Positions 44,147 through 55,071 of a stretch of DNA of 64,000 bases are shown in pieces (the stretch's first letter is position 1; each line of letters starts with the position of its first letter). Below the pieces are notes generated by a model. It saw nothing but the letters and a program-made list of their open reading frames with translations, had not been told where the DNA came from and made no database searches. Both the position numbers and the translations under genes were made by a program. Where the stretch lies: the NCBI GenBank assembly GCA_020024755.1, contig JAHHTH010000004.1:154027-218026 (forward strand). Direction: 5' to 3'. Origin of the DNA: Mycoplasmataceae bacterium. GTDB lineage: Bacteria > Bacillota_I > Bacilli_A > Mycoplasmatales > Mycoplasmoidaceae.

Positions 44147-45267
44147 TATTGTTCCATTAAACTAATAATTTCTTTAACAGATTTGCCTTTAAGCCCCATT
44201 TTTTCTAGAGTTCTTCCTTCCTTAAAGTAATCTGTTGAGTTATATGCAGAAGCAATATGAATAATTGATTCTACAACTGGTACTTTAATTCCTGCTAATG
44301 TTGCTAATTCATAACAAGGAACTAATAAGTAAGCTACATCTTCAGTAATATATCTATGTTTAGATGTATTAGGAGCTGATTGTAACTTTACATGAGTTTC
44401 TGATTTTCTATTGAAGTCATATACTGTTGCTTCATGACTATCATATAGAGTATTCATAGCTTCAAGTTCTGGTACTAATTTTCAATTGTATGCTTTACCA
44501 ACAGATAATCTTTCTATATCCATTTGGTTACATGCATTAGCTGTTGCTGTTGAACAGCAATCTTTATAGTAATTGAATTTACCATCAAAGTTTTCAAGTA
44601 ATCCGATGTTACATACAGTCATTAATGGGTGACCACCAAAATTAATATTTTCTAATCCAGCTACAATTGGATTTGATAATAATTTAATTTTTATAGGCAG
44701 TGTTTCATCCAAATACTTTTCAATTTCTTTAGCTTGTTGCTTTGGTCAAATTGAAACTGGTAAGAATTCCTTAATACCAAGAATTGCAATTTTATTATCA
44801 TCACATAATCTAGTTGCTCATGGAATTGAGATTGCATCAACAAATGATAATCTTAATTTGTTGTATTTAGGATTATTGTGAATAATGTTACGCAATACTA
44901 AAGAACCATAATTACCTGGCATTAGGATAATCACTTGATCATCCTTTAGATAAGGTAAAAGTTCATTGAACAATAATTCTTGAGCAAATGAAGGGCAAAT
45001 GAAAAGTATGTACTTACTAAACTCTGCAGCTTCTTTAGCATCAGTAGTAACTACTTTAATTTTTTCTTTACCTGGAAATTTCATTTCGCAATCATATAAA
45101 CTTGCTACTGCTTCAATTTCATTGTTGTGTTTTTTAATAATTTGAATTTCTTTATCAAACTTAGGTGTGTCATATAGACAAACTTCATGACCTAATTTTG
45201 CAATATGGTAAGCTGCTGTAACTCCTCCGTTACCAGCGCCTACAACTGTAATTTTATTTACTGCCAT
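44146..45267 (-). CDS. Opine/octopine dehydrogenase-like NAD(P) enzyme
   Basis: The product is 373 residues. ITVVGAGNGGVTAAYHIAKL is the Rossmann NAD(P) site, NINFGGHPLMTVCNIGLLE matches the conserved N-x-x-x-H-P segment of octopine/nopaline dehydrogenases and holds the catalytic His, and the helical C-terminal domain follows. These enzymes join or split an amino acid and a keto acid, which also regenerates NAD+. A Shine-Dalgarno (AAGGAG) precedes the ATG, and a MerR-type promoter lies upstream. Confidence 0.8.
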
Positions 45268-45287
45268 ATTTTTCTCCTTACGCCTTC

Positions 45288-45318
45288 ATTCTAAAGTCTC
45301 TAGTAAGTAGAGAGTCAA
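45288..45318 (-). promoter_or_regulatory. MerR-type promoter (19-bp spacer with central dyad)
   Basis: On the minus strand TTGACT (45313-45318) and TAGAAT (45288-45293) are separated by exactly 19 bp. The spacer contains the dyad TCTCTActtacTAGAGA. A 19-20 bp spacer with a central dyad is the hallmark of MerR-family-controlled promoters. It drives the opine-dehydrogenase/carrier operon. Confidence 0.75.
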
Positions 45319-45493
45319 GCACTAATTTCAATTTAATTTATTTTTGTTATCATGATGAATCTCATAATTTTCAGATCCTAAAAACTACTTTTTGAATAAA
45401 AACAAGCTTTTTAGTTCATAAATGGCTAAAAAATATAGGAATATTGGTAATTTCCTATATATAGGAATCTAAATAGAGTAAAATTAATATGTT

Positions 45494-46975
45494 ATGAACA
45501 AAGTATCAACAAGTAATATTAATATTTATAAAAATTATAGAAATGCACCTTATACTATTGAAACTGCAATGTGTGAAGTTGTAGATAATAGTTTAAATAT
45601 CTTTAGAGAATCAAATAAATTAAATGAACAATCTTTCATCATCATTTATTTAAATATTGATGAAAGATGAGTGCAAGTTATGGATAATGGTCCTGGGATT
45701 GTTAATCACCCATTCCTAAAGAATATTTGATTAAGTTTAGATTGTGAACAACCATTATTTAGAAACTTAATATCAGGTTCTTTCTTTTTAGGTAAGCAAG
45801 TTACTATTGAATCAAAGAACTCTGAGATTGGTATTAAAACTATGCATTCAATTGATAGTACTTTGAATGAAGAACAAATTGATGTTTATAAATCAAGTGA
45901 CATTATGCGTACTTTCCCAACTGGTACAAGAGTAACAATCGATGGACTATACAAAGATATTACAATTAATGACATCAATAGAATCTATACACAATTAAGT
46001 TTCATTTATAAAGATGTAATTGAAGAATCAAAAGCTAATATCATATTTGCAGCAATTAAGAGTGGAACTATTTATGATCCAAGTTATGCTTCACCACAAG
46101 CAGTAAATAATGTAAGTGCAGTAAATAAATTAGGATTCAAGTTACCTGAATATAACAATACAAGAATAGTTTCATTTGATGATACTTTAAAGCTAAGTGA
46201 CAAACAAATAAAGATTAGTGGTAATGCATATCAAATGCTTGTATCTAAAGCAATGAGTGGTATGAGTGTTTCAAATAATAAAAGAGTAATCATTGGAATT
46301 AACCATTTATACAAACCTGAATGATTCAATCAAGATTATTCAAATGTTTATGTTGATGTAAAAATAAATGGATTAGCTACTGACTTATTCAATGTGAAAT
46401 TTGATCTTAGTGAAGATGACTACAACATCATTGGAGAATATATTAAAAACCAAATAGAATCAATTAAAACAGTATTACCAAGAACTGTAACAAAACCATT
46501 GATTGATTCGTCTGATGAAAAATATAAACCAAAGACTGAAACAAGTGAATTAGAAGATTGAAACAAAACAAAAGAATTCCTTACAAGAGCATTTATTGAA
46601 ACAGGAAGAATTGATAATATAGATGATTTTGAAATTATTAAGGATAAATTACGTTTCACATATAATGCAGATGATGGTAAGAAGATTACTATTAATTTAA
46701 TTAAATCGAAACAAAAAGATATTAAAGATGATTGACTACAACTAATTCCAGTATCTGAAGAACCTGTAGAACAAATTTATGAATATGATTTAAAAGTTAA
46801 TTTGAATCATCCTTACTTTATAGAATTTAATAATTACGATGAAATATCTCGTAAATTAGAACATTTCTTTATTTGTTATGCTATAGCAGAATCTATTACA
46901 AGATTAGATGGTGCTCCTGTAACTCAATTAAAGTATGAAATTAATAAATTATTAAGAGGAAATAATGGTCAGTAA
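45494..46975 (+). CDS. MORC-like GHKL ATPase
   Basis: The product is 493 residues with seven TGA-Trp codons. ETAMCEVVDNSLNIF is the N-box (E-x-x-D-N) and VMDNGPGIV the G1 box of GHKL ATPases; GSFFLGKQVTI resembles the ATP-lid region. The rest lacks a recognised domain. It overlaps the Z1-domain gene by 11 bases. Prokaryotic MORC/MutL-like ATPases beside Z1 proteins are known from restriction-like operons (described by Iyer, Abhiman and Aravind). TAAAAT ends 9 bases before the ATG; no Shine-Dalgarno. Confidence 0.75.
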
Positions 46976-49034
46976 TAAAGACGCATTAAGCCTATTTGAA
47001 ATAGGATCATTCACTGAAACATTTATTCAATATTTAAAAAATAAACATATTCCTAATGAGAATATCCATAATTTTCTTGATAAAGCAAAACAAATTCACG
47101 GCAAATTAAATGAAAAAAGAAAAGATATAGGAATGCTTGTTGGTAAAGTGCAATCTGGTAAAACAACAGTCTTTAGTGGTGTTATAGCTAGATACTTCGA
47201 TAAGGGATATGATTTATGTATTATTCTTACTTCAATTGAAAATTTATTAAATAATCAAACTAATGAAAGAATGAAGGAAATATTCAAAGCAAAAGAACCT
47301 AGTAAAGTTAATGTTTATAACTATGATACTTTTATGCTAAGAAACACTCCAAAAAGAATTGAAAAGATTAGTGATGATTTAAAAAGTGGAAATAAATATA
47401 TTGTAACTATTTTAAAGAACAAGCAAATTCAAAATATTAATGAAATATTAATCAATAATAAGATATGAAAAAATAGAAAGATTTTAATAGTAGATGATGA
47501 AGCTGATTTAGCTTCAACAGGATCTAATGATGCAGAAGATCAAAGATTTGCAAATACTGCTATTAAAAACCTTTTAGAATCATTACCAAGTTACAATTAT
47601 TTATCAGTTACAGCTACACCTCAAGCACAAGTATTAATTAATGATGATGATGCAGTAAAACCTAAACATGTTTTCACCTATGAACCTGGTAATGGATATA
47701 TGGGGATTAATGAGTTCTTTACTTATGAAGAATATTTTAAATTTGTAGACGAATCTGAATGAAAGGATCCTGCTAATATTCCAGCTCTTCCTAATTCATT
47801 AAAAGAAGCAATAATTAGATATTTTATCAATGTAAGTTACTTTATTAAATCCAAAAATAAAATAGAACCTACAACAATGTTAATTCATACCTCAGTTGCA
47901 ATTGAAGAACATTATAAACTAATGAGATTATTAATTAAGTATAAAGATAATTTATTACTTTATCTTTGCCAAGATAAAAACTCATTGGATTATAGAGATA
48001 CTGTAAAAGCATTCAAACAAGTTTTTGATGAAGCATATCAAGGGCAAATGGAATGAGATGATGATTATATTGATTTAATTAAAAAGATCATTAAATATAC
48101 AAATGTGAATATTATTAACTCTGAATCTGATGATAGTATAGTCGAAAATATAAATAATATTGTTTTAGGTTCTAAAAAGGTTGAAAGAGGAGTTACATTA
48201 AATAATTTATTATTAACTTATATTACAAACTTCCATGAAGGAACAACTGCAGTGGATACAATCTTGCAAAGAGCCAGATGATTTGGATATAGAAAAGGTA
48301 TTAAAGATTGTTTATCTATCTATATGACAAAATCTTTATTTGTTGAATATAAAGATTACATCATGCCTTCAGAAAATGAGTTGTGAGATAGATTGAAAGA
48401 TGCTGAAGCTAATGATTCATTTACTAAATTCGAAAAATATATATCATTAAGTGGTAAGTCAGCACCTACTAACAAGGTTAGAACTAAACATAGTGCTCAC
48501 GATAAAATCTTATTTTATGATTCTAGAGTTACTAGAGATTTAGAAGTAGAAAGAAATAGTAAATCTATTTATTTACATTTCAATCAATTACCTAGACAAA
48601 ATATAAACATTATTAATAGACCATATACTGGTATATTTGGTATTACTTTCCAATACTTCTGTGATCAAATTAAGGAAAATAAGATTTATGACACATTAGG
48701 AATAGATTACTATTTCTGACAAGAAATTAAACAAAAAGCAAGTGCATATGAATTTGTTATTTTATTCTTGGATGATGCAGGTAAAAATAATTTCCGTGAA
48801 AGAACAGCTGAGAGAGAAAAATATCAATTATTTGAAGGGTCAAATGATGAAACAGGATTCCCTGGTGAACAAGCACTTTATAAGATAAATGGTCTTAATG
48901 ATAAAGTGATTATTTGTTTACATAAAATTAGAGATAAGAATGATAGCAAGTTAAGATATTATGTTTCATTACATTTACCAAATGATAATGTCTTTAGTGG
49001 CAAATTTTACGTTGATGAATCTGATAATAAATAA
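46965..49034 (+). CDS. Z1-domain superfamily-2-type ATPase/endonuclease-associated protein
   Basis: The product is 689 residues. Walker A is GKVQSGKTTVF; ILIVDDEADLAS is the D-E-A-D Walker B; SVTATPQAQ is motif III; SKKVERGVTLNNLLLTYI and QRARWFGYRKG carry the arginine motif typical of Z1 domains. The N-terminal ~100 residues and C-terminal ~200 are outside the ATPase core. Z1 proteins accompany MORC ATPases, methylases and PD-(D/E)xK nucleases in restriction-like islands; only MORC is present here. A Shine-Dalgarno (AGAGGA) lies within the MORC gene end. Confidence 0.85.
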
Positions 49035-49125
49035 TATTTATTCCCCTTTCTAAAAAGATTATCAAATAGTCCTTATTTATAATACAATTAAATATGTAAG
49101 TAATTACACAAAAGAAGGGCAGATT

Positions 49126-50967
49126 ATGAAAAGAAAAATTAAAATAGGACTGATGGGTCTTGGCTTAGGTCTTGCATTAACTTCTACTGTTGCTATTGCT
49201 GTTTCATGTAATAGCGGTGATAAAACAGAAAGTGCACCAAGCAACCCTGGAAACAGTTCGGGGGGGGGGTCTAGTGTAACTACCCCTACTCTTCCAGACA
49301 ACTCAAATAATAGTACAACTCAGCCTGATAAGCCAGCTGAAAAACCAACTCAAAAACCTGAAGTGCCAGTGCAACCAGCACCCGGGCCAGAACATAAACC
49401 AACTCAACCAACTACTCCGCCAACAAATCCACAACCACCTGTTGAAGAAAAACTACCAGATGGTATTGTTAACCAAGAAGGCGCAACAAAAGGAATTCAC
49501 TATAGGGTTTTATCTGATAAGACATTAGAAATCACTAAAGTAGATTATGAAAAATCCCAAGGTGGTGGAATTGTCCAAATTGATAATTTAACAATTAGAG
49601 ATACATATCCAATTAATTTTGAAGGAAAAGATTATGAAGTTCCTGTTTCTAGAATAGGAGATAGAGCTTGTGCTACAGTTCCTGGAATTGATAAGATAAA
49701 AATTGCTGCATTTAAATTACCTTCAACATTAAAAGAAATAGGTAATAATGCATTTAGCGGAAACATTGCTATAAGTGGATCTCTAACTATTCCAGAAGGA
49801 GTTACAACAATTGGTAATAATGCTTTTGCAGGATGTACTGCATTAGGTGGAACAATGGTGTTACCAAGTTCATTAACTTCTATTGGTAAAAGTGCATTTA
49901 GCGGATGTACTGCTTTAATTGGTTTAGACTTATCTAAAGCAACTAAACTAACAACTATTCCTGATGGATGTTTCTCTGGATGTTTAGCATTAGGTTCTGT
50001 TGGTAATAGAAACCTAACTATACCAGCAAGAATTACAAGTATTGGTGGTAAAGCATTCTGAGGTTGTAAAGGATACCAACACCTAATATTTGAAAACGGT
50101 TCTACATTAACAAATATTGCTGACAATGCATTTGCTGGATGTTCTAATTTTGAAGGAGATTTAGTAATTCCTAATTCGGTAACTAGAATTGGAAAGAGTG
50201 CATTCCAAGGTTCATATAAACTTCCTTGATCTTCAAGAGGAGATCCGACAACTGATAAAGCATTAAGAGTTTATTTTGAAGGTTTAGATATTGATCAAAG
50301 ACCAACTACTATCGAAGGATTCAAAGAACAAGTTGCTACATTCTTAAACAAGTCAAAGGATAGTTTCCCAGCTGGAAAGAATGAATATGGTCCAGTAAAT
50401 GGTTCTACATATCTAGCAAGCGATGTAATAGTAGAAGCAAAAGACTGACATGAAACACCAGATAAAGATGATCCTAACATTGTTAATATTCAGGTAGATA
50501 AAATTATTGTCAATACTGCTGGTAAACAAATTAAATACTATAGCTTAGCTACTGCACTGGATTATCAAGCATTTAAGGCAACAAATGGTTCTAGTACACC
50601 TGCTGCATTATTTAATGTGAAAGCAAAAACTACTATCACATTAAGTTCAAGCTTAACAATAATTGAAACTGATGCATTCAAAAACTGTAATAACGTTATT
50701 TCATTTAAAAACTGACCAACTAGTAATTTAACAACTATTGGTAAACAAGCATTCCAAGATTGTTCTAATTGAGATGGTGCAGTAACTATTCCAAACTCTA
50801 TTACATCAATTGGTAATGAAGCGTTTGATGGATGTGATGCACTAGATCAAATTACAGTTCCAAGTTCACTAAACAATGGGCATGGTAAACCTGAATGATT
50901 ACCAGACAAAAGTAAATGATCTGATACTAAGTCTGGTGATGTAGTCATTTGAGCACCTAAGAATTAA
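49126..50967 (+). CDS. BspA-like leucine-rich-repeat surface lipoprotein
   Basis: The product is 613 residues. It has a signal peptide with lipobox (TSTVAIAVSC, Cys at ~28), then a Ser/Gly and a Pro/Thr-rich linker (residues ~30-115). LRR_5/BspA repeats of about 23 residues follow, such as LTIPEGVTTIGNNAFAGCTA and LPSSLTSIGKSAFSGCTA, interrupted and resuming near residue 490 (AVTIPNSITSIGNEAFDGC). Such proteins bind host matrix or other cells in oral, genital and Trichomonas-associated microbes. A G10 tract lies in codons ~45-48. AAGAAGGGC precedes the ATG; a terminator follows. Confidence 0.9.
49260..49269 (+). repeat. Poly-G tract (G10) in the lipoprotein gene
   Basis: Ten consecutive G residues, striking in such an AT-rich genome, encode part of SSGGGSS directly after the signal region. 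With ten the frame is open; nine or eleven would truncate the protein early. Homopolymer contingency tracts are known in mycoplasma surface genes; switching here is inferred. Confidence 0.9.
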
Positions 50968-50982
50968 AATATTATTAAATTT

Positions 50983-51037
50983 AAAATCAAGTTCTTGTAT
51001 TATCAAACAATTGATATGCAGGAACTTGATTTTGTTT
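50983..51037 (+). terminator. Terminator after the lipoprotein gene
   Basis: AAAATCAAGTTC / GAACTTGATTTT forms a 12-bp stem around a 27-base loop, followed by TGTTTTAT. Confidence 0.7.
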
Positions 51038-51107
51038 TATATTAGTTTCTTATTATTTTTTCTATTTTGTGTGGTTTTATTTTTTCAAAATAAATTATAA
51101 TTAAACT

Positions 51108-51434
51108 ATGCAATTACCACTTTATTTAATTATTATTTTAACTATAATGGCACTACTAGTAAGTTTACTATGTGTTTATGGTGCTATAGTTTTAAGAAGA
51201 TTTTTGATTGTTATGAAGAAAGTAGACTATCTAGTTGAAGATATTACATATAAATCAGAAACACTTTCTCCTATTATGGATTCATTATTAAAACTATCAA
51301 GTTATGTTGATGTAATGGATGATATAGTAAAGAATAATGCAGAACAAATAAAAAAAGTTACAAGTGATAATAAAGTCGCTTTAACTAAATATAAGAATCA
51401 ATTAGAAAAAGTATTAAATGGAAAACAAAAATAA
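51108..51434 (+). CDS. Small membrane-anchored coiled-coil protein (DUF948-like)
   Basis: The product is 108 residues: one N-terminal membrane helix (LYLIIILTIMALLVSLLCVY) and a helical cytoplasmic tail. This resembles DUF948-type general stress proteins, but the match is weak. TATAAT ends 6 bases before the ATG; no Shine-Dalgarno. It overlaps the next gene by 17 bases and heads an operon with yvcK, galE and coaX. Confidence 0.55.
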   Translation: MQLPLYLIIILTIMALLVSLLCVYGAIVLRRFLIVMKKVDYLVEDITYKSETLSPIMDSLLKLSSYVDVMDDIVKNNAEQIKKVTSDNKVALTKYKNQLEKVLNGKQK

Positions 51435-51774
51435 TCAATCATCAAAAAGTCTTTCTAAGCAATTGCTTTCATCAATATTAGAGACAGCAATAATTAGAGC
51501 AGATAAAGATAAAATAGATAGTTTATCAATTGGTAACTTCTACTATGAGTTATATGAACCAATTATTATTCAATTAGAAGAGAAGGTTAATGATTATTTG
51601 CCTAAATTCAAAAGATGCAAGAATATAAAAGCTAAGGCAATTTATCAGAAAGCATTTGATGGAATAATGACTATCGAAACATTAAGAAATGAAAGAGATA
51701 TAGTTGATAGGATATTTTTAGTTAATACTTGTTTGAATGATGCTTTATATGTGTTAGAACAAAGAGGAGAATAA
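51418..51774 (+). CDS. Hypothetical helical protein
   Basis: The product is 118 residues, Lys/Glu/Ile-rich and helical, with no motif I recognise. It overlaps the membrane-anchored gene before it by 17 bases and ends 1 base before yvcK, so it is part of the same operon. Function unknown; the pair may act together at the cell envelope. Confidence 0.6.
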   Translation: MENKNNQSSKSLSKQLLSSILETAIIRADKDKIDSLSIGNFYYELYEPIIIQLEEKVNDYLPKFKRCKNIKAKAIYQKAFDGIMTIETLRNERDIVDRIFLVNTCLNDALYVLEQRGE

Positions 51775-51775
51775 A

Positions 51776-52750
51776 ATGAAGAATGTTGTAGTATTTGGAG
51801 GTGGTAATGGATTATCCACCACTTTAAAAGGTATTAAATCAATTAAAGGAATAAATATTAGTGCAGTAGTTACAGTTGCTGACTCAGGTGGTTCTACTGG
51901 AGAAATTAGAAAACACTATAATTCGCCAGCACTAGGAGATCTTAGAAGAGTAGTTGTAGCTTTATCTAAAAAAGAAAGTCCTTTAAATGATTTAATGGAA
52001 TATAGATTCCCAGATGCTGGATTAGAAAGTCCATTTAATAATCACTCATTAGGTAACATTATTATGCTAGCGCTTAATAACATTAATGGATTCTATGAAG
52101 GTATTAGAACATTATCAAATATTTTTAATGTGTGTGGTGAAGTAGTTCCATTAACTAATGATGTATCTTGTGATATTCAAGCACGTTACTCAGATGGTAC
52201 TAATGCAGTAAAGGAACACAACATACCTAACAAGTCTAAAAAGATTGAAGAAATTAGTTATGTAAACAAAGAAGATATTAAAGTAAATCCACGTGTTTTA
52301 GAAGTAATTGAAAATGCTGATTTAGTTGTATTTAGTTTTGGTAGTTTATATACATCAATTATTGCTTCATTTATTCTTCCAGAAGTTAAGAATGCTTTAA
52401 TTAAAAATAAAGATAAGAAATTTGCTTATTTATGTAACATTATGACACAACCAGGTGAAACAGATGAGATGACAGCATATGAACATATTCAAGCAATCGA
52501 AAAGCATTTAGAATATGGAATAATTGATTATGTTGTAATCAATAACGAAATTCCAAATGACACTTTAATTAAGAAATATAAAGAAGCTGGATCTTCTATT
52601 ATATTACCTGATAAAAAAATTAGAGATTCACACTGTAATGTATTAGAATTAAGTTTAATTGATAACAATAACGAAGTTGTATTACGTCATGATGTTAAAA
52701 AGATTAAGAAGGCATTTGAAAAACTACTATCAAATGTAGAAGGAGAATAA
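51776..52750 (+). CDS. yvcK: YvcK/GlmR-family uridine-nucleotide-binding protein
   Basis: The product is 324 residues. VVVFGGGNGLSTTLKGIK is the nucleotide-binding start of the family; VTVADSGGSTGEIRKH, ALGDLRRVVVAL and NHSLGNIIML are its conserved blocks. YvcK/GlmR binds UDP-GlcNAc and steers carbon to amino sugars. That link fits the galE next to it and the sialic acid pathway elsewhere in the window. AGGAGAATAAA is the Shine-Dalgarno. It begins 1 base after the previous gene and ends 2 bases before galE. Confidence 0.92.
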   Translation: MKNVVVFGGGNGLSTTLKGIKSIKGINISAVVTVADSGGSTGEIRKHYNSPALGDLRRVVVALSKKESPLNDLMEYRFPDAGLESPFNNHSLGNIIMLALNNINGFYEGIRTLSNIFNVCGEVVPLTNDVSCDIQARYSDGTNAVKEHNIPNKSKKIEEISYVNKEDIKVNPRVLEVIENADLVVFSFGSLYTSIIASFILPEVKNALIKNKDKKFAYLCNIMTQPGETDEMTAYEHIQAIEKHLEYGIIDYVVINNEIPNDTLIKKYKEAGSSIILPDKKIRDSHCNVLELSLIDNNNEVVLRHDVKKIKKAFEKLLSNVEGE

Positions 52751-52752
52751 AT

Positions 52753-53727
52753 ATGAAATTATTAGTTGTAGGTGGTGCAGGTTATATTGGAAGTTGTTTT
52801 GTTGAATACATCTTTAACCATACAGATTACGAAGTGGTTATTCTAGATGATTTATCTACAGGTTACCGTGAATCAATTCACCCAAAAGCTAAATTTTATG
52901 AAGGATCAGTTTTAAACTATAACACTGTTGATAGAATCTTCAAAGAAAATAAGATTGATGGAGTATTCCATTTTGCAGCAAAACTTGTTGTTCCTGAATC
53001 AGTTAAACAACCAATTAAATATTGAATGAACAATGTAGCAGGTGTTGGTATTTTAATTGATGCTATGGTAGCTAATAACGTTAAGAACATTGTATTCTCA
53101 TCTACAGCAGCAGTTTATGGTTTTCCTAAATCAGTGCCAGTTGATGAAGATGCACCTAAACAACCATGCAATCCTTATGGAAGCAGTAAATTAGCTTGTG
53201 AAACATTAATTCAAGAAGCGGCAGCAGCTTATGGATTAAACTATTCTATCTTAAGATATTTCAATGTAGCAGGTGCTAGTGATTCTGGACTATATGGTCT
53301 TAGAAAGAAAGAACCTACACTATTAATTCCTGTAATTAATAAATCTATTATCCTTGATCAAACTATGAATGTTTTTGGAAATGATTACCCAACTACTAAG
53401 GATGGTTCATGTGTAAGAGATTATATTCATATTGATGACCTAGTAAATGCTCATTTATTAGCATACAATGATATCTATAAAAACAATCATTCAACTATTT
53501 TTAATTTAGGAACTAATGAAGGATATACAGTATTTGAAGTTTTGAATGCTTCAAAAGCGGTAACTGGACATCAAGTAAAATATAATATTGTTGGAAGACG
53601 TGAAGGTGATCCTGATAGATTAATTACTAAGAATGATAAGATATTTAATGCATTAGGATGAAAACCAACTCATGACTTAAATAGCATGATTAAATCAGAT
53701 TATGACTTCAGAAAAAAACTATACTAA
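52753..53727 (+). CDS. galE: UDP-glucose 4-epimerase (GalE)
   Basis: The product is 324 residues. LLVVGGAGYIGSCFVEYI is the NAD site, DDLSTGYRE and FHFAAKLVVPESV follow, SSTAAVYGFPK and YGSSKLACE give the catalytic Ser/Thr and Y-x-x-x-K, and RYFNVAGASDSG the substrate block. It interconverts UDP-glucose and UDP-galactose (or the N-acetyl forms), supplying donors for the glycan genes. AAGGAGAATAA precedes the ATG. Its 3' end overlaps coaX by 26 bases. Confidence 0.95.
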
Positions 53728-54439
53728 TTCAAATAAGAACTTATATATGGATGCAGGTAATCAATTGTTAAAAATTGGATACCAAGTTAATGATGAATGA
53801 ATTATAAAGAAAATACCAAATAAAGATTTAGAAGATAAGACTTTAGAAGAAGTTTTATCATCTTTTTCATTTAATAAAATTTATTGAGGAAGTGTATGTA
53901 AGAACACCACAACTTTTTTATCTAACTTTCTAAAGAAGCATAAACTAGATAACCACCAAATTACTCCAATCGATTTTAATGGACAACTGCTTCTTAATGA
54001 TAGTATAAACATTAATGAGGTAGGAGTAGATATTCTAGGGTTTTGTTATTTCATTAAACAAGAACAACATGTATTAGGTATATCATTTGGAACTGCAACT
54101 GTTGCTATTGATTATAATATGCAATTAGAAGGTGTCATCATTGGTCCAGACTTTTTTAATAGTTATAGTTTTCTAGATAATATCTTAGGCATAGATCCTT
54201 ATGAAATTAAAATGTATGATGATTTTGGAACAAATACTAGAGATGCAATTGATGGATCTAAATACTTTATGCTAAATGGTTTTATTAACCAACTGTTAAT
54301 GAATCGTAATTACAATAAAATATTCATTTCTGGTGGCAACAAAAGAATTATAGAGTTATATAAAAATATCTATAACAAAGAAATTTGTTTGATTGATGAA
54401 ATAGTTCTTCAAGGTTTTGCTAAAAGATATGAAAAATAG
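53702..54439 (+). CDS. coaX: Type III pantothenate kinase (CoaX)
   Basis: The product is 245 residues. LYMDAGNQLLKIGYQ corresponds to the family's D-x-G-N-T/S-x-x-K phosphate-binding start; VLGISFGTATVAIDY to the D-x-G-T-A block; GVIIGPDF to G-G-x-I-x-P-G; FGTNTRDAIDGSKYFML to the G-x-x-T-x-x-A-I-x-x-G block; and ISGGNKRII to the C-terminal G-G. The ATG at 53702 is used because starting at the later ATG (53747) would remove the first strand. It phosphorylates pantothenate for coenzyme A. Confidence 0.85.
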
Positions 54440-54460
54440 ATAGAGTTGCCTCTATCTATT
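54435..54460. terminator. Bidirectional terminator
   Basis: AATAGATAGAG / CTCTATCTATT forms an 11-bp perfect stem with a 4-base loop between the convergent coaX and QueD-like genes. Confidence 0.75.
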
Positions 54461-54491
54461 AATCTACATTTAATTTATATATTTTGAGTGA

Positions 54492-55052
54492 TTAGTGTTT
54501 GTATCCACATTTAGGACATACACCATTTACTAATGTGATTCCACACTTAGGACATAAATCTAATTTTAAATTAGGTTTGTATTCTTCAAATGCAGCATTA
54601 TCACCACTAGTAAATTCGATTCTAGTAATATTAAGTTTGTCTTTTAATAATTCATGAACTATTTTAATCATACCTTCTACTGTCATAGTTTCTTTAGTAA
54701 CTACAATTCTACAGTCTGGGTATGCAGTTGATAATTCTTTCTTTCAAGCTGGTCCTTTAGTTTTGTTGTTAGGTGAACCATCTTTAATTCCTTGAGTTTT
54801 ATAAACATCAAGAATTGCAGGAAGTAAAGGATCATCTTCTCTTAAGATTAAAGCATGATCAAAGTTTTGAATGTATTCTCAAGCTATCTTCTTTATTTCA
54901 TTACATGGGTAAACCATATTTACTCCATTGTTAATAGCTCCTTCAACTTCTATAGTTAATGTTCCAGTGTGTCCGTGTAAGTATTGTGCTTCACCTTGGA
55001 ATTTATAGAATCTGTGAGCATATTGAATGTCAAAAGTTGTTTTACTTTTCAT
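54492..55052 (-). CDS. QueD/6-pyruvoyl-tetrahydropterin-synthase-like protein with zinc ribbon
   Basis: The product is 186 residues with two TGA-Trp codons. FDIQYAHRFYKF and YLHGHTGTLTI give the three zinc-binding His of the PTPS fold; FDHALIL and the C-terminal Glu in EFTSGDNAAFEEY complete the catalytic site. The Cys that normally lies four residues before H-G-H in QueD/PTPS is Ala here. A C-terminal zinc ribbon (CPKCGITLVNGVCPKCGY) is appended, which is not standard. No other queuosine or folate gene is in the window. The reaction may differ from classical QueD. AGGAGGAG precedes the ATG. Confidence 0.75.
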
Positions 55053-55071
55053 TTTCTCCTCCTCTTTCTTT

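Noticed and set aside
49632..50126. 164-residue minus-strand ORF opposite the LRR lipoprotein
   Set aside because: It mirrors the repeated LRR codons and has no start signal or motif.
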